Numbered from the stretch's first letter, positions 32,666 through 42,692 are shown. The stretch is 64,000 bases of DNA from Streptococcus oralis (GCF_024399415.1 NZ_CP029257.1:1015501-1079500), one strand, 5' to 3'. Translations and numbers: made by a program. The notes: a model not told the origin generated them from the letters alone.

Positions 32666-33964
32666 TTACTGATAGACGCGCTTTGTCACAACTAGACTAT
32701 GCGGTCTCTCAAACTCCTTATCTAAGTAATTTTGGTACGTCCCTGGGGAAATAAATCCACGGGCGCTTAAAATATCCGTTCCTGCTGTTCCGACAATCGT
32801 ATCGGCTAGCAGTACACAGTTGGTACTCATCACAAAATACGTCTTGAATTTTGAAGAGGTGAATTTATATAAGAGTGCATCTGCTTCTTGTTTTAGCTTG
32901 TAGGCATACATTGGTTCTTCTTTGTCAATTCCTGGGTGCTTCGGTTTTACCATTTGCGGTGGATCCCAAGGCACTGTCAGCGACATCAGTTTGGCGATTT
33001 CCTTATCGATGGCCGCAAGTTGTTCGTCCGACAAGGCGAGGCCATAGCCAAGTAAGGTCTTATGGTTTTCGCGTTTACAAAATTCGATGTATTTTTCACG
33101 GTCGGCACTGAAAAGGACCCCGTCCCCCATCGATCCAAAGAGGCGCTCTGAATTCGTATCGTAGTTCCCAAATGAAATAATGCGTCCCTTATAACATAGG
33201 TCGACATGCCCCATGGCTCCAAACCCGTCTTTTGTGACGTGAATAAACATCTCTAAGTTTGGTTCTGCATTTTCTTTGGCACGGTCGTAAATTTCAGAAG
33301 CTGTTTCGCCTTCATTTAGTTCAAGGGCATCATTGATTTTTTGTAAGGTTGCTCGAGGAATCAGTGCAGCAAACACGAGCGGCATCCCACGACGCAAGCG
33401 TCTGCGAAGGACTTTCTTTCCAACTTCGGCCTCGAAGAACCAGCCGTCCCGAATATTGCTAATTCCAAGCCCGATGAAATAGAGCGAAAGGAAGAACATT
33501 TGCAAGTTGCCGTCGCCCCCAAGCGCAATTAAAGTAACTACCCCTACAACTGAAAGCCAAATCGTATCAAAGAGCAAGCGAAATCGCGGACGAATTCGGT
33601 CTTTACGATAAATATAGTAGGTCACACCGCTAATACCAGCATTCATAACCTGGTTAAGTCCCATCAAGAAGCTTACAATCGAAATCGGCAATGATAGGAA
33701 GAATTGGTTTCCTGCTAAAAATCCGTAAAGGAAAAATTTAGTAATATTCAGCCATAACGGGTCTTTAGCCGCCGCCTTACTAAACCAACGGAATAAGAAA
33801 TTCCATAGTTCATAAATCCATAAGAATGTTAAAAACAGACGTAACATCAATTCTGGGACGCTTGGTCCGAATATAAGGAGCAACATCCCAACAACAAGGA
33901 ACGCAATCCCTTCAAAGAGGAGCTTTCTCCCCGTAATTCCTAAGTCGCTAATTTTCTTCATCAA
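32666..33964 (-). CDS. Membrane protein with C-terminal cysteine-containing domain, 432 aa
   Basis: About six hydrophobic segments fill residues 14-185, followed by a cluster of arginines (KKVLRRRLRRGMP) and a soluble domain of about 230 residues. That domain starts GHVDLCYKGRIISFGNYD and contains STNCVLLADTIVGTAG near its end. The His/Cys arrangement recalls permuted papain-like (NlpC/P60-related, Lnb-type) domains, but I cannot assign the catalytic set. It overlaps the AI-2E gene end by 17 nt. GC content and codon choice look higher than the surroundings. Confidence 0.65.
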   Translation of the reverse strand: MMKKISDLGITGRKLLFEGIAFLVVGMLLLIFGPSVPELMLRLFLTFLWIYELWNFLFRWFSKAAAKDPLWLNITKFFLYGFLAGNQFFLSLPISIVSFLMGLNQVMNAGISGVTYYIYRKDRIRPRFRLLFDTIWLSVVGVVTLIALGGDGNLQMFFLSLYFIGLGISNIRDGWFFEAEVGKKVLRRRLRRGMPLVFAALIPRATLQKINDALELNEGETASEIYDRAKENAEPNLEMFIHVTKDGFGAMGHVDLCYKGRIISFGNYDTNSERLFGSMGDGVLFSADREKYIEFCKRENHKTLLGYGLALSDEQLAAIDKEIAKLMSLTVPWDPPQMVKPKHPGIDKEEPMYAYKLKQEADALLYKFTSSKFKTYFVMSTNCVLLADTIVGTAGTDILSARGFISPGTYQNYLDKEFERPHSLVVTKRVYQ

Positions 33965-35069
33965 TAATACCTCCTACAGCTACCACTGAAGCAGCTTGTT
34001 CATGTTTCTCCACCCATTCTTTCACGAAACGGTAAATCACGGCAAAAATTGGTATGAAGAAAATCATTCCTACTAAACCAAAGAGATTTCCACCGATTAA
34101 CGCAGCAGCAAGGGTTAGAATCGTTGGCAAACCAACGGAACTGCCGACAACCTTCGGATAGACGACATTTCCTTCCACTATTTGAACGATCATAAAGACG
34201 ACAAGTGAAATGAGTGCTTGAATTGGGCTTTCTGTAAAGGTGAAAAGCATTCCAATTCCGCACGCCATAAACGGCCCGATATACGGAATGAATGAGAGTA
34301 CTCCGGACAGCACCCCAACAAGTCCTGCATATGGCAACCCTACAAGAGAGTATCCAGCAAAAATCATAACCCCAACGATTCCCGCCTCGATGATTTGACT
34401 CATCAAGAAACGGTCATACGTATCCACGATGACTTCCCCAACATAAGTAATGTGCTCGATTTTATCTTTTGGCAAGACCACATTAAGAATGCGAAGCGTT
34501 AAACGTGCGAGCATTTCCTTACTTGCGAGAATATTAATCATGAAGAAAATCCCCATAATTACAGAGAACACATTTGAGAAGAGCCCTGAAATATTCGTTG
34601 TAAATCCGCCAAGGAATGTAATGACAGACGATACGATATTGCTTTGACTTAGTGAGTCGGTAATCTGACTCACTTCACTGGATTGCATTAATTTTGAATG
34701 TTGTACAAAATCCGCAACCACGAATAGTAAGTGATTTACACTATCGCCCAGTTGCGACACGGTTTTAGCAATCATCGGCGCAATAATCCAAATCAACAGC
34801 GAAATAATCAGAAGCAGAATCACAATAATGCTCAGGATTGCGACACTTCTACGCAGCTTTTGCGGGAAGTTTATCTTCTCCAACACTTGTTCAATTCGCT
34901 TCATTGGCACGTTTAAAATAAATGCCAAAATCATCCCTAAAATAAGCGGGAACATCATCCCAATAAATTCGGAAATCCATGTGAGGATGGCGCTAAAATT
35001 CAAGACGACAAGTAACGAAACAGCCGCCAGAGCAATCATCACTGCCCAATCTTTTCTAATCTTATCCAT
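33948..35069 (-). CDS. AI-2E family transporter (UPF0118/YdiK type)
   Basis: A 373-aa polytopic protein. A pair of N-terminal helices (14-34, 37-58), a third at about 70-95, a soluble middle part and a cluster of C-terminal helices (about 205-345) with GVLSFIPYIGPF and VVYPKVVGSSVGLPTIL are diagnostic of the family. Members have been proposed as AI-2 exporters or Na+/H+ antiporters; function varies. It follows 1 nt after the HK/phosphatase chimera stop at 35071 and overlaps the next gene. Part of the block that looks imported. Confidence 0.88.
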   Translation of the reverse strand: MDKIRKDWAVMIALAAVSLLVVLNFSAILTWISEFIGMMFPLILGMILAFILNVPMKRIEQVLEKINFPQKLRRSVAILSIIVILLLIISLLIWIIAPMIAKTVSQLGDSVNHLLFVVADFVQHSKLMQSSEVSQITDSLSQSNIVSSVITFLGGFTTNISGLFSNVFSVIMGIFFMINILASKEMLARLTLRILNVVLPKDKIEHITYVGEVIVDTYDRFLMSQIIEAGIVGVMIFAGYSLVGLPYAGLVGVLSGVLSFIPYIGPFMACGIGMLFTFTESPIQALISLVVFMIVQIVEGNVVYPKVVGSSVGLPTILTLAAALIGGNLFGLVGMIFFIPIFAVIYRFVKEWVEKHEQAASVVAVGGIIDEEN

Positions 35070-35070
35070 A

Positions 35071-35682
35071 CTATAATTCCTTTTTTAATTGTTCTAAGAG
35101 CGCATTGCATCCCAATGTCACATCGCGGTACGTCGCATCAAAGTCTCCTGTATACCACGGATCGGCAATATCGCGTGCAACTCCTGCCACTTCTAATAAG
35201 CGAGCCCGTTTACGTGTTCTTCCGACTTGACGAAGCCTTACCGTAACCGTTCCTTCAGAGTCACAATACTTGTTAGCATTATCCACAAGGAGAGTTACAA
35301 GTTCAAAGAGAGACTTTTCCTCGGCTTTCACATGGATATCTGGGGTAATATCCATAACGAAGGATTTGCCATCTCGGACGACAGGTCCCTTAAAGTCCTC
35401 GGCTGCATCCTCTGTAATATAGGAAAAATCCACATCTTGAAGAACAATGTCCGGCTGCTCCTCCAGACGAGATAAAGCCACAAGAGATTTAATTAGATTG
35501 GTCAAACGTGTCACCTGGTCGTTAGTAGACTTGGTCCATTCGTTTTCTCCAGTCATGAGTTCCTGTAGCTCCGTATTAGCAGAAATAATAGCTAACGGGG
35601 TTTTCAATTCATGACCGGCATTGGTGATAAAACGCCGTTGCTTTTCATATTCTCTTCTAGCAGTGTTTGGCAATAAGGTCAC
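35071..35682 (-). pseudogene. Chimera: histidine-kinase core fragment joined to a tyrosine-phosphatase C-terminus
   Basis: Residues about 15-160 repeat the dimerisation/H-box (AGHELKTPLA) and N-box of the intact kinase at 36049-37272, with long runs of identical DNA. After VGRTRKRARL the protein switches to LEVAGVARDIADPWYTGDF, the C-terminus of a low-molecular-weight protein tyrosine phosphatase (catalytic DPW(Y)TGDF loop), and ends at 35071. The sensor, G-box and phosphatase P-loop are all missing. The GTG start at 35682 has no ribosome site. The join carries a shared CACTTCTA (plus strand), suggesting illegitimate recombination. Confidence 0.75.
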
Positions 35683-35687
35683 GGACT

Positions 35688-35867
35688 TTATGCATTGCTT
35701 TTCCTGGCTAAGTATGCGATTATCTCACTATTAATAGCAGCAACATGATTTCTGATGAAATTACTATCATCACTATATCCAGGATGCCCATTAAGCGAAT
35801 AGAAAACAATAAGCATCAGAAAAGGTAGGGAAATTAAAAAAATAATCAGCTTATTGGATTTTAACAC
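35688..35867 (-). CDS. Small membrane-anchored ORF, 59 aa
   Basis: GTG start at 35867 behind CGAGGAG. One N-terminal hydrophobic segment (residues 8-24, IIFLISLPFLMLIVFYS) is followed by a polar tail (GHPGYSDDSNFIRN). The stop at 35688 lies just before the chimeric gene. It could be the N-terminal remnant of a longer secreted or sensor protein cut by the recombination that made the chimera. No family recognised. Confidence 0.4.
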   Translation of the reverse strand: MLKSNKLIIFLISLPFLMLIVFYSLNGHPGYSDDSNFIRNHVAAINSEIIAYLARKSNA

Positions 35868-35894
35868 GGGGCTCCTCGTTACTTTTTTACATGT

Positions 35895-36020
35895 TTACAA
35901 CTCCTCAATTTTAATTAAGGATAAAATCTTGTAGTACTCTGGAATTTGTGACATTCTCATAAACACAAAACCAAACCAGGATATAAGGCCATTCACAATC
36001 AATAATGCCCCCTTCGGTAC
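35895..36020 (-). CDS. Small ORF, 41 aa, doubtful
   Basis: From an ATG at 36020 the frame reads MVPKGALLIVNGLISWFGFV with one hydrophobic stretch, ending at 35895; the longer in-frame version overlaps the kinase gene. The ribosome site is weak. It lies between the intact kinase and the 59-aa ORF and may be a remnant. Confidence 0.3.
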   Translation of the reverse strand, partial: VPKGALLIVNGLISWFGFVFMRMSQIPEYYKILSLIKIEEL

Positions 36021-36048
36021 CATTACTAGTTCCAATTTTAAAATATCC

Positions 36049-37272
36049 TTACAAAATGACTGTAAAAGTGATGGTGTCATCTTTGTAGGAGGCAAAGAGA
36101 CGCCCTTTAAATAATTTGACCATGCTTTGAGCCATGGATAGGCCTATGCCAAAACCTTTAATTTCCTTGTTATTATGAGATTCTTCGATACGATAAAAGC
36201 GCTCAAAAAACTTACTATAATCGACTGTCTTACCATCTTTATAGGTATTTGACACTTCTAAGCGAGCCCGTTTACGTGTTCTTCCGACTTGACGGAGTCT
36301 TACCGTAACCGTTCCTTCAGAGTCACAATACTTGTTAGCATTATCCACAAGGAGAGTTACAAGTTCAAAGAGAGACTTTTCCTCGGCTTTCACATGGATA
36401 TCTGGGGTAATATCCATAACGAAGGATTTGCCATCTCGGACGACAGGTCCCTTAAAGTCCTCGGCTGCATCCTCTGTAATATAGGAAAAATCCACATCTT
36501 GAAGAACAATGTCCGACTGCTCCTCAAGCCGAGATAAAGCCACAAGCGAATTGATTAGAGTGGTCAATCGTGCCACCTGGTCGTTAGTAGACTTGGTCCA
36601 TTCGTTTTCTCCAGTCATGAGTTCCTGTAGCTCCGTATTAGCAGAAATAATGGCTAAAGGTGTTTTCAATTCATGACCAGCATTAGTGATAAAACGCCGT
36701 TGCTGTTCATAATTTCGAATGAAGGGGCGAATGACAATTCCTGATAAGGCACTGACAATGATGACAAAAAAGATAAAGGCAAACAGTGATAAAAGAATAG
36801 AAAGATTGAACAAGGATTGGGAAGAATTATAATAATAGGTCGTGTCCAGAAAGACTACCAAAATCTTATCTTTACTGACCTTGCTAACTTGATAGCTAAG
36901 ATTGATATTTTTTTCTCTAATCGTTCCAAGATTATTGGTCAAGCGACAAACTTTCAGGGCATATCTAGCCGCTTCCTCGTCGTTTATTAGAGACGTATGA
37001 CTGGTATCCTGGCTAACAACCTTATCACCCGACAAGGTCACGCTGAAAAATTGAAAACTGTCCGAAGGAATCTCAAGTCCTTGATTGGTCTCAATTTCTG
37101 TGGTTTTTCCAAAGCTTCCATTATTTTCCGTGAGTGTGTTGAGGACCTTGCTAATTTCCTGCTCCGTCTGAAAGGAACTCACAGCATTGATGATTCCTAC
37201 CGTAAAGATCAAGATAAAGAGGATAGACAAAGAAGCAATTGTTATAAACTGAAGTCGTAAACGTCTAAACAT
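36049..37272 (-). CDS. Sensor histidine kinase of the alarmone-linked operon
   Basis: A 407-aa kinase. The first membrane segment (11-30) and second (159-180) bracket an extracellular sensor domain of about 130 residues; the H-box is NAGHELKTPLAII, the N-box TLLVDNANKYC and the G-box GFGIGLSM. The general form is CiaH/VicK-like without PAS. It follows the regulator gene by 13 nt. The middle of its coding region is duplicated in the chimera at 35.07-35.68 kb. I do not recognise it as a core pneumococcal system; ligand unknown. Confidence 0.88.
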   Translation of the reverse strand: MFRRLRLQFITIASLSILFILIFTVGIINAVSSFQTEQEISKVLNTLTENNGSFGKTTEIETNQGLEIPSDSFQFFSVTLSGDKVVSQDTSHTSLINDEEAARYALKVCRLTNNLGTIREKNINLSYQVSKVSKDKILVVFLDTTYYYNSSQSLFNLSILLSLFAFIFFVIIVSALSGIVIRPFIRNYEQQRRFITNAGHELKTPLAIISANTELQELMTGENEWTKSTNDQVARLTTLINSLVALSRLEEQSDIVLQDVDFSYITEDAAEDFKGPVVRDGKSFVMDITPDIHVKAEEKSLFELVTLLVDNANKYCDSEGTVTVRLRQVGRTRKRARLEVSNTYKDGKTVDYSKFFERFYRIEESHNNKEIKGFGIGLSMAQSMVKLFKGRLFASYKDDTITFTVIL

Positions 37273-37285
37273 GGACTACTCCTTT

Positions 37286-37963
37286 CTAAATTTGCAGAAG
37301 GCAGAAGTCACCACCCTTTTCACCAAGAATACTGATATCAGCTTGAATAGCTTGCAATTTCTGGCGCAGATAGGAAATATAAACCCAGACAATTGACTCG
37401 TCCACATCTTCCTCATCATCCCAGATAGTTTTAAAAAGGTGATCAGTGGTTAATTGCTTAGCAGGGTTGAGCATGAAGTGGGCCATTAACTTGGTCTCTC
37501 TACTTGAAAGTCTTATAGCGTTGCCAGCTACCAACTCCTGCTCCTCTTGGTCCAAGCGAACAGAACCAAGGGTCAAAATTTTGGCAGTAAAGGTTTCACT
37601 AACACGACGCTCTAGCGACCGCAGACGAGCCAAAAGTTCCTTTAGGGAAATCGGCTTGGTCAGGTAATCATCTGCCCCAGCATCAAGTCCTGTCACACGA
37701 TCATCAACTTCAGCCATGGCCGTCAACATAATGACATGAGTAGTATTCCCAGAGGAGCGAATCTCTTTCAGGGCCTCAATACCTGTTTTGATAGGCATCA
37801 TAATATCCATAATGATTACTTGATAGGCATTCTGTGCAGCTAGGTCGACTGCCTTTTGACCATTAAAAGCCTGATCAACTTCAAAACCTTGATGCTCAAG
37901 TGCCGCCTTGTAAACTCGAGATAAGGCTTCCTCGTCCTCAGCCAATAAAATTTTCAGAGCCAT
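37286..37963 (-). CDS. OmpR-family response regulator of the alarmone-linked operon
   Basis: The start is the ATG at 37963 (MALKILLAEDEEALS, 225 aa), with AAGGAAG upstream and the preceding stop 1 nt away. The receiver domain has AEDEE, the acceptor in IIMDIMMPIKTG, and the conserved TKPIS Lys. The winged helix occupies the C-terminal 95 residues. Cotranscription with the synthetase upstream and the kinase downstream is implied by spacing. Confidence 0.9.
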   Translation of the reverse strand: MALKILLAEDEEALSRVYKAALEHQGFEVDQAFNGQKAVDLAAQNAYQVIIMDIMMPIKTGIEALKEIRSSGNTTHVIMLTAMAEVDDRVTGLDAGADDYLTKPISLKELLARLRSLERRVSETFTAKILTLGSVRLDQEEQELVAGNAIRLSSRETKLMAHFMLNPAKQLTTDHLFKTIWDDEEDVDESIVWVYISYLRQKLQAIQADISILGEKGGDFCLLQI

Positions 37964-37964
37964 T

Positions 37965-38588
37965 CTAGTCACTTCCTTCTTGAATTAAGTTACGGATGGT
38001 CTGCATGGTCAGGTCACATGAAGCTAATTCATCTGCACAGCGCTTAAGCTCACGGGTAATCATTTCTGAATTCTTGATGTCATGTTTATACTTCATCTGA
38101 TGCTCCAAACTGGCCCACGAGTCCTGAGCGATGGTCCGAAGCTGAACCTCAACAAAATAGGTCCCTTTATCATTGCCTAGGACATCTGGAAAATTTGTCT
38201 CCATTTGTAAAATGAGGTGATAAGAGCGATAGCCGTTAGGCTTGGCAGTTGAAATATAATCCTTCTCATTGTAGACCATGACACCAGGAATAGCCTTGAT
38301 TACTTCGATGATCTTGTAAATATCATTGACAAAACCACAAATAATACGGATTCCAATGCTGTCACGAATTTCCTTAAGGGCAGACTGGCTGGTCTCAGGC
38401 AAATTCTTCCTACGACACTTTACACGCATGGAGTCGCTTTCCTTAATCCGTGAAATGAAATGTTCATAGAGTTTAAAACCTGTTTCTTTTTTGCTAGCAA
38501 TATTAGCCGCAATAATGGGGTCTGTTATTTCTTGTAAAATTTTGGGGAGGTATTGAGCATACTCCCCATAAATATTTTGATTTGACAT
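37965..38588 (-). CDS. Small alarmone synthetase (RelA/SpoT-domain GTP pyrophosphokinase)
   Basis: The start is the ATG at 38588 (MSNQNIYGEYAQYL, 207 aa), behind AGAAGGTG. The synthetase domain shows DSIGIRIICGFVNDIY, the G-loop-like KPNGYRSYHLIL and VEVQLRTIAQDSWASLEHQMKYK, all characteristic of (p)ppGpp synthetases; no hydrolase domain is present. It is not the usual streptococcal RelQ, which begins and ends differently. It would transfer pyrophosphate from ATP to GTP or GDP. It is second in a four-gene operon with a two-component system. Confidence 0.88.
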   Translation of the reverse strand: MSNQNIYGEYAQYLPKILQEITDPIIAANIASKKETGFKLYEHFISRIKESDSMRVKCRRKNLPETSQSALKEIRDSIGIRIICGFVNDIYKIIEVIKAIPGVMVYNEKDYISTAKPNGYRSYHLILQMETNFPDVLGNDKGTYFVEVQLRTIAQDSWASLEHQMKYKHDIKNSEMITRELKRCADELASCDLTMQTIRNLIQEGSD

Positions 38589-38633
38589 ATACACCTTCTC
38601 TAATAGCTTTTCTTCATTATAACATAGATTGGC

Positions 38634-39020
38634 TTAAAAATAAGGAATGAGCATGAGATTGTGACTATGACTTTTATGCCCACCAAATCCAAACTTACTT
38701 AGTCCATCATTAACAAGCATATCACCGTATCTAATCAACAGGGCTAGGCATTCCTCTCTTGAACAACCATCAATATAATAAACATCCTTATGGGATTCCT
38801 TGATAATATTCTTTGCTATCAGTTTTTCTCTATCAATACTGACAGGCAATTCCAAAAAAAAAAACAATGGCTCGTCATGAATCGCAATAAAGTGTTGAAA
38901 AACCTCTAATATTTTTTCTGCGTGTACATTCGCCGTCAAATGATGTTCAGTTAACTTTGTAAATGATTCAAACAGGTTTTCTACCAAGCTAACTTGGTGA
39001 CCTTTTACTAAATTCAACAT
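38634..39020 (-). CDS. Hypothetical protein, 128 aa, first gene of the alarmone/TCS operon
   Basis: The start is set at the ATG at 39020 (MLNLVKGHQVSLVEN), behind GGAGGACGC; 9 further codons upstream are in frame but unnecessary. The protein is soluble, rich in His and Leu, with LFFFLELPVSIDREKLIA in the middle and a His-Gly-rich end (FGFGGHKSHSHNLML). I do not recognise a family. An extended -10 (TGG TATAAT, 39067-39072) lies 45 nt upstream and should drive the operon. Confidence 0.6.
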   Translation of the reverse strand: MLNLVKGHQVSLVENLFESFTKLTEHHLTANVHAEKILEVFQHFIAIHDEPLFFFLELPVSIDREKLIAKNIIKESHKDVYYIDGCSREECLALLIRYGDMLVNDGLSKFGFGGHKSHSHNLMLIPYF

Positions 39021-39084
39021 TATGCGTCCTCCAGAGAATTTAAACAATATCCAAATTTATAATCTCATTATACCATTAAAACCC

Positions 39085-39119
39085 GAAAAAGACTGAAACT
39101 TCCCAGTCACAGTCTTTTA
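39085..39119 (-). terminator. Hairpin terminator upstream of the alarmone/TCS operon
   Basis: On the minus strand AAAGACTG pairs with CAGTCTTT around a loop of about 14 nt, followed by five T. It would stop transcription coming from the right before the operon promoter. Confidence 0.65.
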
Positions 39120-39550
39120 TCTGAAAGCTAATTCATTCGACTATAAAATGTGATAAGGACTATATTCAACTAATTCAATTAACTTTTTTCAACATGCAAT
39201 AGTATCTGCTGATTAATGTTATAAAACTTTTGAATAGATAAAATACTTCTTCTTTATGTTTATTAGTTTATGTGTTTGTACGGATGAACGTATTTTATCA
39301 TAAAAATTTTCATAGTAACAGTTTCAAAAGAAAGCCAAGACAGATCCGACTTTAATTCCATAGAACGATTTCAGATTGAGTTAGTTATCATAAAACAGAG
39401 TGGCTACGTTTCTATTCCCACAAACTCCTTGTCAATGGAAACAACACTGTATCCCCTAGGGTTTATGGAAATAGATTGAGAACCTATCAGGTTAGCATAT
39501 TAAGACACACAACTTGTATTCTCACTCTGATACTTATCCCCTTTATAACA
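39120..39550. other. Intergenic relic between two terminators
   Basis: About 430 bp with no intact ORF or ribosome site. The stretch 39320-39480 has a less AT-rich, protein-like texture and short open frames broken by stops, as in a decayed gene, but I cannot name it. It lies between rlmD and the first cargo operon, where an element end would be expected. Confidence 0.4.
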
Positions 39551-39574
39551 AAAAGCCTTGCAATCAAGGCTTTT
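39551..39574. terminator. rlmD terminator
   Basis: AAAAGCCTT pairs with AAGGCTTTT (24 nt), about 25 nt after the rlmD stop. Near-identical hairpins occur at 28736-28759 and 30741-30764. Confidence 0.85.
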
Positions 39575-39599
39575 GATTATCCCTTTCGTTATAAGGTTT

Positions 39600-40967
<1,368 letters not shown>

Positions 40968-41028
40968 CTATCGGCCGACAAAAAAGACGGCAACATTTCT
41001 GTTACCATCTATTATATCATGAAATGAC

Positions 41029-42003
41029 CTAAGCACCAAAACTCTTGAAGAAGTTGACAATAGCTTGCCAAATGGAGCTAAAGAAGTTACCCCCCTCTTC
41101 TAGCGCTTTATTGGCATCAAAGTTGAGGTTGATATTCTTAAAACTATCTCCAGCTTGAGAGACAATGCTTTCCTTGAGGTCATTTAGGGTTTTCGTGAAA
41201 TCAGCATTGTTCAAAATGTCACTCTTTGAAAGGTTTAATGCAAAATTGATGATGATATTGACCTGGTTTCCTGTTATAACCTGATCGAGTTTGTAGTTTT
41301 TTAGTGTGTCTTCTACAATTTTGCGGACATCTTCTTCTGTCAGATTGCCTTTGGCTTCTTTTGCCTTTGCGATTCCTGCCTTGATATCTGCCAAAGCCAC
41401 ATTGAGTTTATTGGCATCGTAACCTGACTTGTCCTTATTTTCAGCATTGATATCGGACAAGGCTTTTAGCTCCTCTTGAGCTAGATCTTTATTGGCTTGC
41501 GGTACTTTAGCACCATTGGCCTCTAACGAGTAGTAAATCCCAGCAAGGGCGCTCTCACCTGTAACTGGAATAGGAGCTGCAACTGTGATTTTGGCATGCT
41601 CCACTCCCAGCGTCACTGCTGCGTTACGGTACATATCCTGCGTCACCTTGGTGATATTTTCAGGCGTTTCAATCTTGACCTCTAGAGGCGACTTATCACC
41701 TAGCTTTTGAATCTTGGCTGACGAATAGAGCTGTAGACTAGCATCATTAGCCACATTCATGATTTTCGAATAGATATCAGGTGTCATAGTTTTGATATCT
41801 TTGGTGTCTTTTGATGCGTCATAGCCAAGTTTGCTAAGAGTTTGATTTTTCTGGTCTTCAGTTAGGGAAGAGCCAAGAACATATTCAGGTTGTACATAGG
41901 TTTCATCGATTACTTTTTGAACATCTGTTGCTGCGTGGACACTCGTCATAGCTGTTGCTGCCCACAATACTGCAGCGCTTGTTAGAAAGAATTTCTTTCT
42001 CAT
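41029..42003 (-). CDS. DUF1002 secreted protein
   Basis: A 324-aa protein with a Sec signal peptide (MRKKFFLTSAAVLWAATAMTSVHA, cleavage after about residue 24). The body (LGSSLTEDQKNQTLSKLGYDAS ... AAPIPVTGESALAGIY) is the DUF1002 domain. The C-terminal region ends SSIWQAIVNFFKSFGA, an amphipathic helix. It would be exported and has no known function. AAGGAGGGAATACC gives a good start. It lies between rlmD and pmp23 as in pneumococcus. Confidence 0.85.
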   Translation of the reverse strand: MRKKFFLTSAAVLWAATAMTSVHAATDVQKVIDETYVQPEYVLGSSLTEDQKNQTLSKLGYDASKDTKDIKTMTPDIYSKIMNVANDASLQLYSSAKIQKLGDKSPLEVKIETPENITKVTQDMYRNAAVTLGVEHAKITVAAPIPVTGESALAGIYYSLEANGAKVPQANKDLAQEELKALSDINAENKDKSGYDANKLNVALADIKAGIAKAKEAKGNLTEEDVRKIVEDTLKNYKLDQVITGNQVNIIINFALNLSKSDILNNADFTKTLNDLKESIVSQAGDSFKNINLNFDANKALEEGGNFFSSIWQAIVNFFKSFGA

Positions 42004-42089
42004 AGGGTATTCCCTCCTTTACCTTTCTAGGGTAATAAAACAATCTTAAAGAAAGCTTATAGCGAAAAACATCTGGTCAAACCAGATGC

Positions 42090-42692
42090 TTAAAAGAAAT
42101 TAAAGAATTTCATGATATACAGGTTAAAGCGTACCTGTCTCGAGTAGTAATAATTTCCACCATTTTCATAGAGTTCTGCACCATGAAAGATAGAAATTGG
42201 GTTGATGTAGGTGTAGGTCTTCCCAGTGGTATTTCCAAGGATAGGAGCGACCGTTTCTCGGGAGTAACGCTTGGCTAGTGCCAGAGTATTTTCCTTGCCA
42301 TTCTGAGCGATAAAGTCGATATAGGCAGGCCCGAAATTATAGGCTTGAACGGCAGTCCAGACATCTACTCCTTTGCTCTGTGCAAGATAAAGATTATCTG
42401 TTAGAGTTTGAATTCCTTGTCGAATACTAGCGGCATCATCATTAATGGTATTGGTTGTACCACTAGCGGACTCACTAGACTGCATGACGTCCCGCTCTTT
42501 TCCTTTCGTTTCGGTATAAATCATAGCGAGCACCAACTCTTCATTTGCTGGAGTATCTCTTTCGCTCAAGATTTCTCGAACCATAGGTTGGTAGGTCATG
42601 ACTTGCTTTACATCCTGACGAATGTGATAGGCTTTGTATCCAGCAAAAAGAAGGACTGCTAGCACTAGCATTCTTCTTATAAATTTAAACAT
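42090..42692 (-). CDS. pmp23: Pmp23-like membrane-anchored lytic transglycosylase/lysozyme-like protein
   Basis: A 200-aa protein with an N-terminal membrane anchor (residues 6-22) and a GH23-like domain: [26 protein letters not shown] carries the catalytic Glu, followed by [13 protein letters not shown], the family's AYNxGP motif. Pneumococcal Pmp23 is needed for normal cell wall and division. Its start overlaps the preceding stop by 1 nt (TAATG). Confidence 0.88.
   Translation of the reverse strand: MFKFIRRMLVLAVLLFAGYKAYHIRQDVKQVMTYQPMVREILSERDTPANEELVLAMIYTETKGKERDVMQSSESASGTTNTINDDAASIRQGIQTLTDNLYLAQSKGVDVWTAVQAYNFGPAYIDFIAQNGKENTLALAKRYSRETVAPILGNTTGKTYTYINPISIFHGAELYENGGNYYYSRQVRFNLYIMKFFNFF

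Noticed and set aside
35071..35682. A second functional histidine kinase.
   Set aside because: It lacks the sensor region and the ATP-binding G-box, has no ribosome site and ends in a phosphatase tail.
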